In this document: positions 18,362 to 27,736 of the stretch, in pieces
How the letters are laid out: every line of letters begins with the position of its first letter
How positions within the stretch are numbered: the stretch's first letter is position 1
Origin: an uncultured Spirochaetota bacterium
Lineage (GTDB): Bacteria > Spirochaetota > UBA4802 > UBA5550
Reading direction: 5' to 3'
Assembly: GCA_937872225.1 (NCBI GenBank)
Contig: CALMRZ010000024.1
Coordinates: 1-64,000, forward strand
Length of the DNA stretch: 64,000 nucleotides
Program-made: the position numbers and the translations under genes
Notes under the pieces: generated by a model
Databases searched by the model: none
The model's input: the letters and a program-made list of their open reading frames with translations, nothing else
What the model was told of the DNA's origin: nothing

Positions 18362-19045
18362 TTATTTCTTATCCTTCTCCTTGTCTTTATCCTTGGTCTC
18401 TTCGCCCTCGGCCGCCTTCTTGGCCTCTTCGCCTTCGCCTTCAACCGCAACGGCCTCTTCGACTTTCACCTCTTCAGTGACGACCTTCGGCACGTGGACC
18501 GACGCTATCGAAGCGTCGGGATTTCCCAGGAGCTTGACGCCCTCGGCAACGACAACGTCCTTTACATGAATGGAGTCCCCGATCTCCATGTTTGTTACAT
18601 TGATCTCGATCTTCTCCGGAAGGGCCTGCGGCAGACACTCCACCTCAATTTCCCGGAGGTCAACTTCGAGGATGCCCCCCAGTTTCACGCCCTTGGCGGT
18701 CCCAGTGAATACTATCGGCACATGGGTGTGAATTTTTTCACCCTTGGTGACCTTGAAGAGGTCGACATGCAGGATCTCGCCGGACATCGGATCCGCAAGG
18801 TAATCCTTGACATAGGCCATCTTCTCGGTGTCGTCTTTCTTTGCGGTGCTGTATATGTCGAAAATGACGCTCTCGGATATCTTCCCCTTGAAAAGCTTGA
18901 AGAATTCCTTGCGGGGGATCTGTATGGATTCAGACTCGCCGTGAGAGTAGATGACCCCGGGAATGAACCCGTTTCTCCGCGCCCTGCGGCTCGCGTTCTT
19001 TCCGAAATCGGTTCTCGGTTCTACGGTTAAACTTTTTGCTTCCAT
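18362..19045 (-). CDS. rplY: 50S ribosomal protein L25 / general stress protein Ctc
   Basis: 227 residues, the long (Ctc/TL5) form. The N-terminal ~90 residues form the 5S-rRNA-binding L25 domain (TDFGKNASRRARRNGFIPGVIYSHG, YVKDYLADPMSGEILHVDLFKV). Residues ~95-185 form the beta-rich C-terminal domain (GILEVDLREIEVECLPQALPEKIEINVTNMEIGDSIHV). The chain ends in a low-complexity Glu/Lys/Ala tail. It sits between prs and pth on the minus strand, a conserved arrangement in many bacteria. Confidence 0.96.
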   Translation of the reverse strand: MEAKSLTVEPRTDFGKNASRRARRNGFIPGVIYSHGESESIQIPRKEFFKLFKGKISESVIFDIYSTAKKDDTEKMAYVKDYLADPMSGEILHVDLFKVTKGEKIHTHVPIVFTGTAKGVKLGGILEVDLREIEVECLPQALPEKIEINVTNMEIGDSIHVKDVVVAEGVKLLGNPDASIASVHVPKVVTEEVKVEEAVAVEGEGEEAKKAAEGEETKDKDKEKDKK

Positions 19046-19089
19046 GGTTTTCCTCTTTTAATTATCTGTATATTCATGTACCTTTGTTT

Positions 19090-20031
19090 CTATACGAACA
19101 GGGAGCTTACCGATTCCCCGTTATGGATCCTTCTAATCGCCTCGCCGAACAGGGGGGCTATCGACAGGATCTTCATGCCCTTCATTTCCCGCTCCGCCCG
19201 GTACGGTATCGTGTTGGTGAATATGATCTCCTTGAAACCCGCCGATTCCATCTTGCCGATGGCGTCGCCGGAAAGCACCGGGTGCGTGAACAGGCAATAG
19301 ACGTCGTTCGCTCCCTGATCGCGGAGCGCCCCGGCGGCCTTCGAAATCGAACCGCCGGTGTCCACCATGTCATCCACCAAGATGCAGTTCTTGCCCTTGA
19401 CGTCGCCGATGACGTACTGCACCTCGGCAACGTTCGGCTCCGGCCGCCGCTTGTCGATGATGGCCAGGCCCGCGTATATGTTCTTCGCATAGGACCGGGC
19501 CCGCTCGGCCCCGCCGGAATCCGGAGAGACCATGACCGCGTCCTTTATGTGCAGCTGCTTGATATACTCGATGGCAACGGGCTTCGAGTAGAGGTTGTCC
19601 ACCGGTATGTCAAAAAAGCCCTGGATCTGCTCGGCGTGCAGCTCCATGGTGAGGACCCTGTCGGCGCCGGTGGCCTGTATGATATTGGCCATCACCTTCG
19701 ACGAGATGGGGACCCGGGGCTCCACCTTCCGGTCCTGGCGGGCATAGCCGAAATAGGGTATGACCGCCGTGATCCTTCCCGCCGACGCCCTGAGCGCCGC
19801 GTCAATCATGAGCAGCAGCTCGATAATGTGGTCGTTGGTGGGGTTGCAGGTTGACTGTATGATGAAGACGTCATGCCCGCGGACATTCTCTTTTATCTTG
19901 ACCGAAATTTCACCGTCCTTGAAACGCTTTAGCTCAACCTTGGACAGCTCGATATTGAGATAGCCTGCTATTTCCTGCGCCAGGTCCGGATTTGACGATC
20001 CGGAGAACAATTTAAGCAAACTGTCGCCCAT
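19090..20031 (-). CDS. prs: Ribose-phosphate pyrophosphokinase
   Basis: 313 residues, full class I length. It makes PRPP from ribose 5-phosphate and ATP for nucleotide, His and Trp synthesis. Signatures are LFSGSSNPDLA at the N-terminus, YARQDRKVEPRVPISSK for ATP binding, TMELHAEQIQGFFDIPVDNLYSKP, the PRPP-binding loop ILVDDMVDTGGS, and the flexible loop DKRRPEPNVAEV. It is 6 bases downstream of the nucleotidyltransferase gene and upstream of rplY, forming one operon. Confidence 0.98.
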   Translation of the reverse strand: MGDSLLKLFSGSSNPDLAQEIAGYLNIELSKVELKRFKDGEISVKIKENVRGHDVFIIQSTCNPTNDHIIELLLMIDAALRASAGRITAVIPYFGYARQDRKVEPRVPISSKVMANIIQATGADRVLTMELHAEQIQGFFDIPVDNLYSKPVAIEYIKQLHIKDAVMVSPDSGGAERARSYAKNIYAGLAIIDKRRPEPNVAEVQYVIGDVKGKNCILVDDMVDTGGSISKAAGALRDQGANDVYCLFTHPVLSGDAIGKMESAGFKEIIFTNTIPYRAEREMKGMKILSIAPLFGEAIRRIHNGESVSSLFV

Positions 20032-20037
20032 AGTGGT

Positions 20038-20757
20038 TTATCCTCTCGACGTTGATCTGCAGTACTCCTCCAGCCGCAGGAGCTCCTCGGGGGTGTTGAT
20101 CCCGCTTCCCTCGATGGGGTCTTTCATGAGCAGTGTCTTTACCGTGTATCCGGATGTCCTGATATATTGCAGCGCATCGGGCAGATAGTACTCGCCCTGA
20201 GCGTTATTGGTGTCGACGCGTTTCAGCCCCTCGAAGAGGAACTGCTTGTCGAATACATAGGTCCCTGAATTCACTTCCCGGATCTTCTTCTCCTCGGGGT
20301 CCGCGTCCTTCTCTTCCACGATCCGCTCAAACCGGCCGGCACCGTCCTTGACCACCCTGCCGTACCCGTGGGGATTATCAAGCACCATGGTCAGCACCGC
20401 GGCCTTTACGCCGTCCTCTTCTGTCTCCTGGACGAGGGAACGGAATGTTTCCGGCCGGATGAGGGGGACGTCGCCGCAGGCTATGACGATCCTGCCGTTG
20501 AAGCCCGCGAGGGCCTCCTCCGCCTGCATGACCGCATGGCCGGTGCCCAGCTGTTCGCGCTGCCATACCGGCACGGCGCGGCCGCCTATCGCATCGATGA
20601 CCAGTTCGCCGCGGTACCCCACGATGACGAAAATTTCGGATATGCCCGCCTTCTCAATATTGTCGAGGACATGGGCGATCAATGGCTTGCCCAGAAAAGG
20701 CTGGAGCACCTTCGGCAGGTCGGATTTCATCCGGACTCCCTTGCCGCCCGCCAGCAC
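20038..20757 (-). CDS. GlmU-type sugar nucleotidyltransferase, uridylyltransferase domain only
   Basis: 239 residues from a GTG at 20757. Motifs are LAGGKGVRMKSDLPKVLQPFLGKPLI, QLGTGHAVMQA, ACGDVPLI, EEKDADPEEKKIREVNSGTYVF and NAQGEYYLPD, all as in the N-terminal UDP-GlcNAc pyrophosphorylase half of GlmU. The C-terminal acetyltransferase half is absent. The GTG start leaves out about four residues of the first beta-strand. An in-frame ATC at 20776-20778 with AGGGAG seven bases upstream gives the expected length (xSNLSSIVLAGGKG) and may be the real initiator. The tRNA-Gln gene ends just upstream, and prs follows. Confidence 0.9.
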   Translation of the reverse strand: MLAGGKGVRMKSDLPKVLQPFLGKPLIAHVLDNIEKAGISEIFVIVGYRGELVIDAIGGRAVPVWQREQLGTGHAVMQAEEALAGFNGRIVIACGDVPLIRPETFRSLVQETEEDGVKAAVLTMVLDNPHGYGRVVKDGAGRFERIVEEKDADPEEKKIREVNSGTYVFDKQFLFEGLKRVDTNNAQGEYYLPDALQYIRTSGYTVKTLLMKDPIEGSGINTPEELLRLEEYCRSTSRG

Positions 20758-20802
20758 GATTGAAGATAAGTTGCTGATACGTAAACTCCCTGCGTCAGAT
20801 AT

Positions 20803-20873
20803 CTGAGGTGCCAGGATTCGAACCTGGGGTCACGGGACCAAAACCCGATGCCTTACCGCTTGGCCACACCTCA
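20803..20873 (-). tRNA. tRNA-Gln (anticodon TTG)
   Basis: 71 bases folding as a cloverleaf: acceptor stem TGAGGTG/CACCTCA, D-arm GGCCAAGCGGTAAGGC, anticodon loop TTTTGGT (anticodon TTG), and T-arm CCAGGTTCGAATCCTGG with a perfect 5-bp stem. The discriminator base is G, as in tRNA-Gln, and CCA is not encoded. It lies directly upstream of the GlmU-like gene on the same strand and may share its transcript. Confidence 0.95.
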
Positions 20874-20949
20874 ATATGTATGCATATACATAATTAATAC
20901 TTCACCGGTCTCACTCATTGAAGCATTGATCATGTATACCGAAAAAACC

Positions 20950-21864
20950 TCATTGGACGAACTGCGTCAGGATCACCTCTCTGTATGTTCCGGCCAGTTT
21001 TGACCGGGCCTGCTCCGCCGTTTCCTTCTGCTGAAAGAGGCCTATCACGCTCGACCCCGATCCGGTCATAATGGCGAAGGCCGCTCCCGAGCCATACAGC
21101 TCTTCTTTAATATGGCGGATCCGGGGATACTGTCTGAACACCGGTTTTTCGAAATCATTCTCCGCCGCATCCTTCAGGTCATTCAGGGACCCCTTCGACA
21201 GGGCGCTTGTGAGCCGCCGGATTGTCCTGCCCACTGCCGCCTCCTGCCCGGCATCTGCTTCGGTGCCCCTGTTCAGGGAACGGTACGCAGCGCCGGTATC
21301 GACATGGATTGCGTCGTTGATGATCAGCACCCAGGGCGGCAGTTTCCCGGGGACCGGCATGATCAGCTCGCCAATGCCGCGCCCAATGGCGAAACCGCCG
21401 TGGAGGCAGTACGGAACATCGGCGCCGATTTTCGATCCCAGGTCCGCCAACTCATCATCCCTGAATTTGCCGAACCGTCCGTTGAGGAGCTTCAGCGCCG
21501 CCGCAGCGTCGCTGCTGCCGCCGCCGAGGCCTGCCCCGGCCGGGATGTTCTTTTCGACGGAGAAGACCGCCCTTCCGTTGATGCCGGCCCTTTCATAGTA
21601 GAGCGTCGCCGCCCGGGCAATTAGGTTCTCGTGGGCAGGGATTGAATCGGTCAGGCTGCCGTATACGCCGCCGCCGTTCTTTACGGCAATGGCAATGTCG
21701 ATCCCGCCGGATAATTCCCTCGCGCTACTCTCTTCGAGTTTTAAAAGATCATGCAGGGCAACACTTGCCATGAGGCTTACAATATTGTGGTACCCGTCAT
21801 CCCGTCGATTCAGTACCTCAAGATGGAGATTTACCTTCGCGTGTGCTCTGATTGAATCGGTCAA
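20950..21864 (-). CDS. ispE: 4-diphosphocytidyl-2-C-methyl-D-erythritol kinase
   Basis: 304 residues from the TTG at 21864. IspE phosphorylates CDP-methylerythritol in the MEP pathway for isoprenoids. GHMP-kinase motifs are present: the N-terminal AHAKVNLHLEVLNRRDDGYHNI, the ATP-binding loop PAGAGLGGGSSDAAAALKLLN, GADVPYCLHGG and the C-terminal MTGSGSSVIGLF. A farther in-frame TTG at 21924 is TTGACA and looks like a -35 box rather than a start. The gene precedes the tRNA-Gln on the minus strand, as the first gene of the housekeeping block. Confidence 0.96.
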   Translation of the reverse strand: MTDSIRAHAKVNLHLEVLNRRDDGYHNIVSLMASVALHDLLKLEESSARELSGGIDIAIAVKNGGGVYGSLTDSIPAHENLIARAATLYYERAGINGRAVFSVEKNIPAGAGLGGGSSDAAAALKLLNGRFGKFRDDELADLGSKIGADVPYCLHGGFAIGRGIGELIMPVPGKLPPWVLIINDAIHVDTGAAYRSLNRGTEADAGQEAAVGRTIRRLTSALSKGSLNDLKDAAENDFEKPVFRQYPRIRHIKEELYGSGAAFAIMTGSGSSVIGLFQQKETAEQARSKLAGTYREVILTQFVQ

Positions 21865-22027
21865 TACTGCCTGTACTCGTCCTTTTGGAGAGGCAAAACT
21901 ATTATGTTGGACTTTTTTTGTCAAGAATTAATTATTATTTAAATAACTTATTGACAAGGCAGTCGATGATAAATTTTTTGGATATTTTGAGATTTTTTTC
22001 CATAAAATTGACTTTTATAGCGGCGCC

Positions 22028-22636
22028 ATGGATCCATTACGGAACAAACATCTGATAATATTCGATTGCGACGGCGTCCTTATCGATTCCCATGACGCAA
22101 ACCTGAATTTTTTCAACAGCTGCCTCGTGCAGGGAGGACATCCGCCCCTCAGGAAAGAAGACCGGGAAAAGGTGGTTTTCATGTCCACGCGGCAACTGAT
22201 GTTCGAGCTCTTCCCGGACCCTGCCGAAGCCGATCGGCTCTTCCGCATCAGCCAAGAAACGGATTACACTCCTTTTTTGAAGGATGTCCATCCTCTCTTT
22301 GACTTCACCAGGGTCTTCGATTCTCTCCGAAGCCGTTTCCATCTTGCCATGGCGACCAACCGCGGGAGGTCCCTTGACAGGCTCTTCAAGTATTTTAACC
22401 TCGATGCCTGGTTTGAATTTCGAATTTCCACCGTTGATGCAGAGCCCAAGCCCCATCCGGAGATGCTTATTAAATGCATCGAATTTTTCGGTATACAAAA
22501 GACAGAAGCCATCTACCTGGGCGACACGGCCTCGGACCAGGCCGCGGCCGCCAATGCCGGCATGGATTACCTGTGGGTCGGAGGGGATAACGCACCCGGT
22601 ATACAATCAGTGGAAGACTTGCTTCAATTTCTATAA
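22028..22636 (+). CDS. HAD-family phosphatase (phosphoglycolate phosphatase-like)
   Basis: 202 residues. The four HAD motifs are in order: IIFDCDGVLIDS (I, nucleophile Asp), MATNR (II), EPKPHPEML (III, Lys) and YLGDTASDQAAA (IV). An alpha-helical cap of about 70 residues lies between I and II, as in the Gph/PGMB subfamily. It is cytoplasmic and divergent from ispE, so the two may share the AT-rich region 21865-22027. The substrate cannot be decided from sequence. Confidence 0.9.
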   Translation: MDPLRNKHLIIFDCDGVLIDSHDANLNFFNSCLVQGGHPPLRKEDREKVVFMSTRQLMFELFPDPAEADRLFRISQETDYTPFLKDVHPLFDFTRVFDSLRSRFHLAMATNRGRSLDRLFKYFNLDAWFEFRISTVDAEPKPHPEMLIKCIEFFGIQKTEAIYLGDTASDQAAAANAGMDYLWVGGDNAPGIQSVEDLLQFL

Positions 22637-22736
22637 TTATATATCCGAAACAGGCGATTGTCTCGGGGGCAGAGCAAAACAGACACAGCGGACTTGACCG
22701 ACGGAAAAAACTGACACGTCAGAATTATTCCATCCC

Positions 22737-22765
22737 TTGAAAAAATTAATATTGATTTTTATCAT
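22737..22765 (+). promoter_or_regulatory. Candidate sigma-70-type promoter
   Basis: TTGAAA (22737-22742), 17-base spacer, TATCAT (22760-22765), in an AT-rich stretch 60 bases before the lipoprotein gene at 22827. Confidence 0.45.
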
Positions 22766-22826
22766 ATCTTTTTTAGCATCAGATCGTGATTAAACATATA
22801 CATAACAGATCAGATGGAGGATTACA

Positions 22827-23951
22827 ATGAAAATTGCAAAACATGCCCAGGTCTTGTCCTTGTGCCTGCTGGCCGCGGCCGGCACCATCGGCTGCGATAT
22901 GAGTTACGACAAACAGGACGATCAAATGGGCCCTCTCCTCGCGGTCGGCGCCGGCTGCATGGCCACCAGCCCCATCACCATGAAATCGACCACCTATGAC
23001 ATGGACAACAACATCATAAGCGCATCCGAGCAGGTAATAGCAAACATGTCGGTGCAGAGCTCGCAGCCCAACATGAAAACCATGTACGAGATGTACGCAG
23101 GCGTCGAGCTGGAAGTCAACCTTATGGGGATTATCACCCACCTTGACAACCCCATGCCGTATGTAAAGCAGAACCCCCTGCTGACGCAATTCTGGGCATT
23201 GAATAAAATGGCGTCATCGATAAACGCCGGGACCGACGGCGTGTGGATGAATTCCGATGATACCATCGACCCCCTCTACGGTTATTTTCAAACGACCAGG
23301 CTCAAAGACCGCTACCGCCAGATCGTGTACAGCGATTTCGGCGTGACACCGGCCGCCATGATCGATTATATTGTCGAAAACAACAGAAAGACCAAGACCT
23401 ATCACTACACCGCCGGCGACGACGGGGAATTCGGCACCGATGACGACGTTCTGACAAAAACAACGGTGTACCAGTATAACAGCGCGGGCAAAATGCAGCG
23501 CGCCATCAACTATTCCGATGATGGAACGACCTTTGTGAGCTCCTACGTCTTTGCCTACGACGAAAATGGCAGGATACTGTCAATGACGAGCTACAGCGAC
23601 GTCGGCGAGACAAAGAGACTGGTCTGGGGCTCGTATTCCACCTGCACCTGGAACGACTCCGGAGCGACCCCGGTCCTTGATATTACTCTTGGATTGAGGA
23701 TCCCGGGTCTCATTGGAAGCTTCAACATGAGCCTGATCAAATTTCATTACGAATTCAACGGGAACGGCACCATACACAAGATGATCCAGTACAAACCCAT
23801 GAGCACTTCAACTATCGATACCTGTTACGTGTACGTCTATTCCGAGAACAGCATGCTCGGCATGGGCTTCATGAATGACGAATCATTGAACTATTCCGAT
23901 GACGAGACCACCCAGGTTTCACATACGGTGAACGAGCTCATACTGTTCTAG
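22827..23951 (+). CDS. Lipoprotein with RHS/YD-like strand repeats
   Basis: 374 residues. The signal MKIAKHAQVLSLCLLAAAGTIGC ends in a lipobox Cys. Residues ~180-280 have repeated beta-hairpin units with tyrosine (YHYTAGDDGEFGTDDDVLTKTTVYQYNSAGKMQRAINYSDDG, YVFAYDENGRILSMTSYSD) resembling RHS/YD repeats of surface proteins. The stretch DDGEFGTDDD is a likely calcium-binding loop. A ribosome-binding site GGAGG is 7 bases before the ATG, and a strong terminator follows at 23981, so the gene is transcribed alone. Exposure at the outer membrane is inferred. Confidence 0.82.
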   Translation: MKIAKHAQVLSLCLLAAAGTIGCDMSYDKQDDQMGPLLAVGAGCMATSPITMKSTTYDMDNNIISASEQVIANMSVQSSQPNMKTMYEMYAGVELEVNLMGIITHLDNPMPYVKQNPLLTQFWALNKMASSINAGTDGVWMNSDDTIDPLYGYFQTTRLKDRYRQIVYSDFGVTPAAMIDYIVENNRKTKTYHYTAGDDGEFGTDDDVLTKTTVYQYNSAGKMQRAINYSDDGTTFVSSYVFAYDENGRILSMTSYSDVGETKRLVWGSYSTCTWNDSGATPVLDITLGLRIPGLIGSFNMSLIKFHYEFNGNGTIHKMIQYKPMSTSTIDTCYVYVYSENSMLGMGFMNDESLNYSDDETTQVSHTVNELILF

Positions 23952-23980
23952 GGTAACCAGTTTTTTCCCCGATGATCACG

Positions 23981-24016
23981 CGAAAGCGCCGCCCCGTGAC
24001 GGCGCTTTCGGTTTTT
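23981..24016 (+). terminator. Rho-independent terminator
   Basis: A hairpin with 11-bp arms (CGAAAGCGCCG / CGGCGCTTTCG), loop CCCCGTGA, followed by GTTTTT. It lies 30 bases after the lipoprotein stop. Confidence 0.9.
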
Positions 24017-24250
24017 CCTGCCCGCCGGCCCCGCGCATTATGTTTCCGGTCATGAAAAATCGAGTCCATCCTTAGCGGGATAGTCGATTTCATCGTCAAT
24101 GTTCATTTTCTCATGTGCAGGTCATGCTACGGCAGGCAAGGTCATGCATAAAAAAGAACTTGAAATTATCACCCGTTAAGCCAAGCATGCAATGAAGGCC
24201 TTCGCTTTCCCCTCACCCTGGCCGGAGAACAATTGACGGAAGGTACAGCC

Positions 24251-26080
24251 ATGACAACCGCACAGAAATCATCAGGAAGAGGCGTCACTGTTGCCCTGGG
24301 TCTCGGCGTGGCTGCCGTAACCCTGATCATTCTCAGTTTCGTCATGCATCTATGGCGCATGGATATATCCGTTCCCTTCACCTATTCAGGAGACGCGCTG
24401 CTATTCCATCAGGTTGCAAAATCAATGATCGACACCGGGTGGTACATGCACAACGGATTCCTGGGAGCGCCCGCGGGCATGGACATACATGATTTTCCCC
24501 AGCCCGAAATTCTTAACATCCTGATAATCAAGCTCATATCGCTCTTCACCGGTGATTACGCAGCAACGATGAACCTGTTCCTTATCATTACCTATCCCCT
24601 GACGTCCCTTATCGCATTCTATGCGCTGATGAAACTCGACCTGTCACGGACCGCTTCTTTCGCCGGCGCCGTCCTGTACGCCTTTATCCCCTATCATTAT
24701 CTCAAGGGCCAGACCCATATATTCCTGGCAACGTATTTCATGCTTCCCCTGGCTCTACTGGTCATCATGCGTATTTATTCCGGAGCATTGAATTTCTTCA
24801 ACGCCGGTGCCGGCGCATCGCAGACCGGCAGAAAAAGCACGCGCATCTCGGCGCTGGTCATTGCCGCGCTGATCTCACTGACGGGGATCTATTACTCCTT
24901 TTTTACCTGCTTTTTCCTTATCATCGCGGGGGCAGGCAGGTCTTTCATCGAAAGAAAGATAACGCCCTTCCTGTCATCACTGATCCTCTCTGTTGTAATA
25001 ACCACCGGGCTGGTCGCATGCCTCTCCCCCTCTTTATTATACAACATACGAAACGGATATAATCCAGACGCAACACACCGGGTGTTCCATGATACGGAAT
25101 TATACTCCCTGAAAATAACCAAGCTTCTGTTGCCTGTCAATGATCATCGCGTGAAGTTTATGGCCGCCATCAAAGACCAGTACAACCGGGAATCTTCATA
25201 TATCTACAGAAGTCCGGAGCATGAAAGCACTTGTTCGACCCTGGGACTCCTGGGAAGCGCTGGTTTTATCCTATCACTGACGGCTCTCCTGTTTTTTCTG
25301 GAAAGCCCGGACAGGAAACAGACCGCTCTCAAGCTGCGCCAGCAGGGATCCTTGAACGTCTCCGCCGTCCTGCTGGCCGTCACGGCCGGATTCAGCTCCT
25401 TCGTTGCCCCTCTGGTAAAGTTCCGCATACGGAGTTACAGCAGGATAAGCATCTTCATCGCACTATTTTCGATCTACGCGCTGATGATCGTAACGGACTT
25501 CGTCTACGAGTCCTACCTGAAAGACCGGTGGGTTACAAGCGTACGATTCGCAGGACGAGTCCTCCCGCTGAACCTTTCAAAACTCCTCGCCGCAGCTGTG
25601 GTCATCATCGTGCTCATTGCGGGGCTATACGATCAATCAGGTCTCTCCGCCATACCCGATTATCAGACGACAAAAAAGATTTACGAAAATGACGGCGCAT
25701 TTGTTGCCGAGGTTGAGCGCGCACTGCCCAGCGGCACAATGATATTCATGCTTCCCTATATGCAATTTCCCGAGATAGCGACCCCTCCGCATCACTTGAG
25801 AAATTTTGAATATTTTAAATACTATCTTCATTCAAAGCACCTGCGGTGGAGCTATGGGGCCGTAAACGGCAGGGAAGCCGCGGCCTGGCAAAAACGGGTA
25901 TCCGGCATGGAGCCCGGCGAAATGGTCCGCGAAATAAAACAGGCAGGGTTCAGCGCACTGTGCATCAGCACCGATGGTTATCCGGACGGCGGGATTGACA
26001 TCCTACGGAAGCTTCAGCGCCATGCTGCGTCCAAGCCGATCATCAGTCCCGACGGCAGAGCGGTCCTTATTAAAATATAA
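24251..26080 (+). CDS. Multi-spanning membrane protein, GT-C glycosyltransferase-like
   Basis: 609 residues from the ATG at 24251 (GGAAGG seven bases upstream). The first ~480 residues contain around ten hydrophobic segments, beginning VALGLGVAAVTLIILSFVMHLW. An extracytoplasmic loop, FTYSGDALLFHQVAKSMIDTGWYMHNGFLGAPAGMDIHDFPQPE, carries a conserved Asp, as in polyprenyl-phosphate-dependent GT-C transferases and YfhO-like proteins. The last ~130 residues form a soluble domain. It may build or modify a surface glycan, consistent with the MBOAT/SGNH genes that follow. The exact substrate is unknown. Confidence 0.78.
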   Translation: MTTAQKSSGRGVTVALGLGVAAVTLIILSFVMHLWRMDISVPFTYSGDALLFHQVAKSMIDTGWYMHNGFLGAPAGMDIHDFPQPEILNILIIKLISLFTGDYAATMNLFLIITYPLTSLIAFYALMKLDLSRTASFAGAVLYAFIPYHYLKGQTHIFLATYFMLPLALLVIMRIYSGALNFFNAGAGASQTGRKSTRISALVIAALISLTGIYYSFFTCFFLIIAGAGRSFIERKITPFLSSLILSVVITTGLVACLSPSLLYNIRNGYNPDATHRVFHDTELYSLKITKLLLPVNDHRVKFMAAIKDQYNRESSYIYRSPEHESTCSTLGLLGSAGFILSLTALLFFLESPDRKQTALKLRQQGSLNVSAVLLAVTAGFSSFVAPLVKFRIRSYSRISIFIALFSIYALMIVTDFVYESYLKDRWVTSVRFAGRVLPLNLSKLLAAAVVIIVLIAGLYDQSGLSAIPDYQTTKKIYENDGAFVAEVERALPSGTMIFMLPYMQFPEIATPPHHLRNFEYFKYYLHSKHLRWSYGAVNGREAAAWQKRVSGMEPGEMVREIKQAGFSALCISTDGYPDGGIDILRKLQRHAASKPIISPDGRAVLIKI

Positions 26081-26259
26081 CCCGTGCGGCATGAGCGCCC
26101 CCTGCCGCAGGACCGTCATGATTGGATCGCATACCCGAAAAACTGAAACGATTAATAATGATTTGAGCATCATACCCCGGCATATTTTATTATTGACTTT
26201 TAGGCGCGTATCAAAACATTTTTCAAAAGTTCGATTTTACCCTGTGTAATAGTACGCTA

Positions 26260-27720
26260 ATGCTCTTTAATTCATTCGAATACATCTTTTTATTTCTTCC
26301 GGTAACGGTGGTGCTCTACTTCATACTCAACCACCGCGGCATGTCCGCGCCGGCCCGTATCTGGCTTTTACTGTGCAGCCTTTTTTACTACAGCTACTGG
26401 AACACCCTGTACCTGCCCCTTCTGCTCGGCTCGATACTCATCAATTTCGGCTTCGGCCGGGCACTCGTCAGCAGCGGCGCCCTGAAAAAAGTTCCTCGCA
26501 TGGCCATTCTCTGGTGCGGCATACTCTTCAACGTGGGGCTCCTCGGTTACTTTAAATATACGGACTTTCTCATAACAACCGTAAATTCAACGTTCAATAC
26601 GCACATCGGACTTCTGCGAATAGCCCTGCCCCTGGGCATCAGCTATTTCACCTTCATCCAGATATCGTTTCTGACCGCCGTGTACCGGGGAGTCTGCCGG
26701 GAGAGCAACATCCTGAATTACGGCCTGTACGTCTCCTTTTTCCCGCAGCTCCTGTCAGGTCCTATCGTGTACCACGGGGAGATGATGCCCCAGTTCACCG
26801 ATCCGGACAGAAGCAGGATCAATTACGACAATGTCATGAAAGGGCTTCTGATGTTTTCCATCGGCCTGTTCAAGAAAACGGTCATTGCCGACAACCTGGC
26901 CGCCTGGGCGGTTCAGGGTTTCGACCAGGCGCCGACTCTGAACTTTTTCGAGGCATGGTTCACGTCCCTGTCCTATACTTTCCAGCTCTACAATGACTTC
27001 AGCGGATACATTGACATGGCCAACGGCGTGGCCCTGATGCTGAACATCAATCTTCCGATCAACTTCAACTCCCCTTACAAGGCGACCAGTATCCAGGATT
27101 ACTGGCGCCGTTTCCATATCACGCTCATCCGATTCCTGAGGGACCACGTGTACATTCCGCTGGGGGGAAGCAAGAAGGGGAATATCCGGCTCTACATCAA
27201 CATCACGCTCATCTTCATCGTGGCCGGCGTATGGCACGGCACGCTCTTCTCCTACATCGCCTGGGCGCTGTTGAGCAGCGCCGCCATGATAGTGCACCGC
27301 CTGTGGAGCAAATCGGGCAGGCACATGAACAAATATCTCGCATGGTTCGTCACCTTCAATTTCGTCAACGTTGCCAACCTGGTGTTCAGGTCGAACAGCC
27401 TGCGCGACACCTGGAAGGTACTCAGGGGAATGCTGGGGATGAATGGCATCATGCTCTCTGACAAGCTTGCCGGCCTCTCCTTCCTGAAGGCCGGTGGCGT
27501 CACCTTCGGCAAATGGCTTAACAACATCGGCGGGGACAAGTATTATCTCATATACTTCATTATAGGGGCGGCGATGATCGCCTTCCTGTGCAAGAACGCC
27601 AGGGAACTGGCGGAAGAGATGAAGCCGAACATCAGGTGGGCACTGTTCACCGGGCTGGTGCTTGGCGTGGGGTTGATACACATGACCCAGGTCAGGGTTT
27701 TTCTCTATTTCAATTACTGA
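26260..27720 (+). CDS. MBOAT-family O-acyltransferase (AlgI-like)
   Basis: 486 residues with about ten membrane segments. The family is recognised from MLFNSFEYIFLFLPVTVVLYF, the SYFTFIQISFL region, FFPQLLSGPIVYHGEMMPQF, SIQDYWRRFHITLIRFLRDHVYIPLGGSKKG, and the catalytic His in VAGVWHGTLF. These enzymes carry acetyl groups across the inner membrane for O-acetylation of exopolysaccharides (AlgI) or peptidoglycan (PatA). The next gene encodes the SGNH partner, as in alginate and Dlt/Pat systems. Confidence 0.95.
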   Translation: MLFNSFEYIFLFLPVTVVLYFILNHRGMSAPARIWLLLCSLFYYSYWNTLYLPLLLGSILINFGFGRALVSSGALKKVPRMAILWCGILFNVGLLGYFKYTDFLITTVNSTFNTHIGLLRIALPLGISYFTFIQISFLTAVYRGVCRESNILNYGLYVSFFPQLLSGPIVYHGEMMPQFTDPDRSRINYDNVMKGLLMFSIGLFKKTVIADNLAAWAVQGFDQAPTLNFFEAWFTSLSYTFQLYNDFSGYIDMANGVALMLNINLPINFNSPYKATSIQDYWRRFHITLIRFLRDHVYIPLGGSKKGNIRLYINITLIFIVAGVWHGTLFSYIAWALLSSAAMIVHRLWSKSGRHMNKYLAWFVTFNFVNVANLVFRSNSLRDTWKVLRGMLGMNGIMLSDKLAGLSFLKAGGVTFGKWLNNIGGDKYYLIYFIIGAAMIAFLCKNARELAEEMKPNIRWALFTGLVLGVGLIHMTQVRVFLYFNY

Positions 27721-27736
27721 TAACGTGATTAAGGAC

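Noticed and set aside
21919-21924. TTG at 21924 as the start of ispE
   Set aside because: It is part of TTGACA, gives 20 extra residues not found in IspE, and has no ribosome-binding site; the TTG at 21864 fits the family length.
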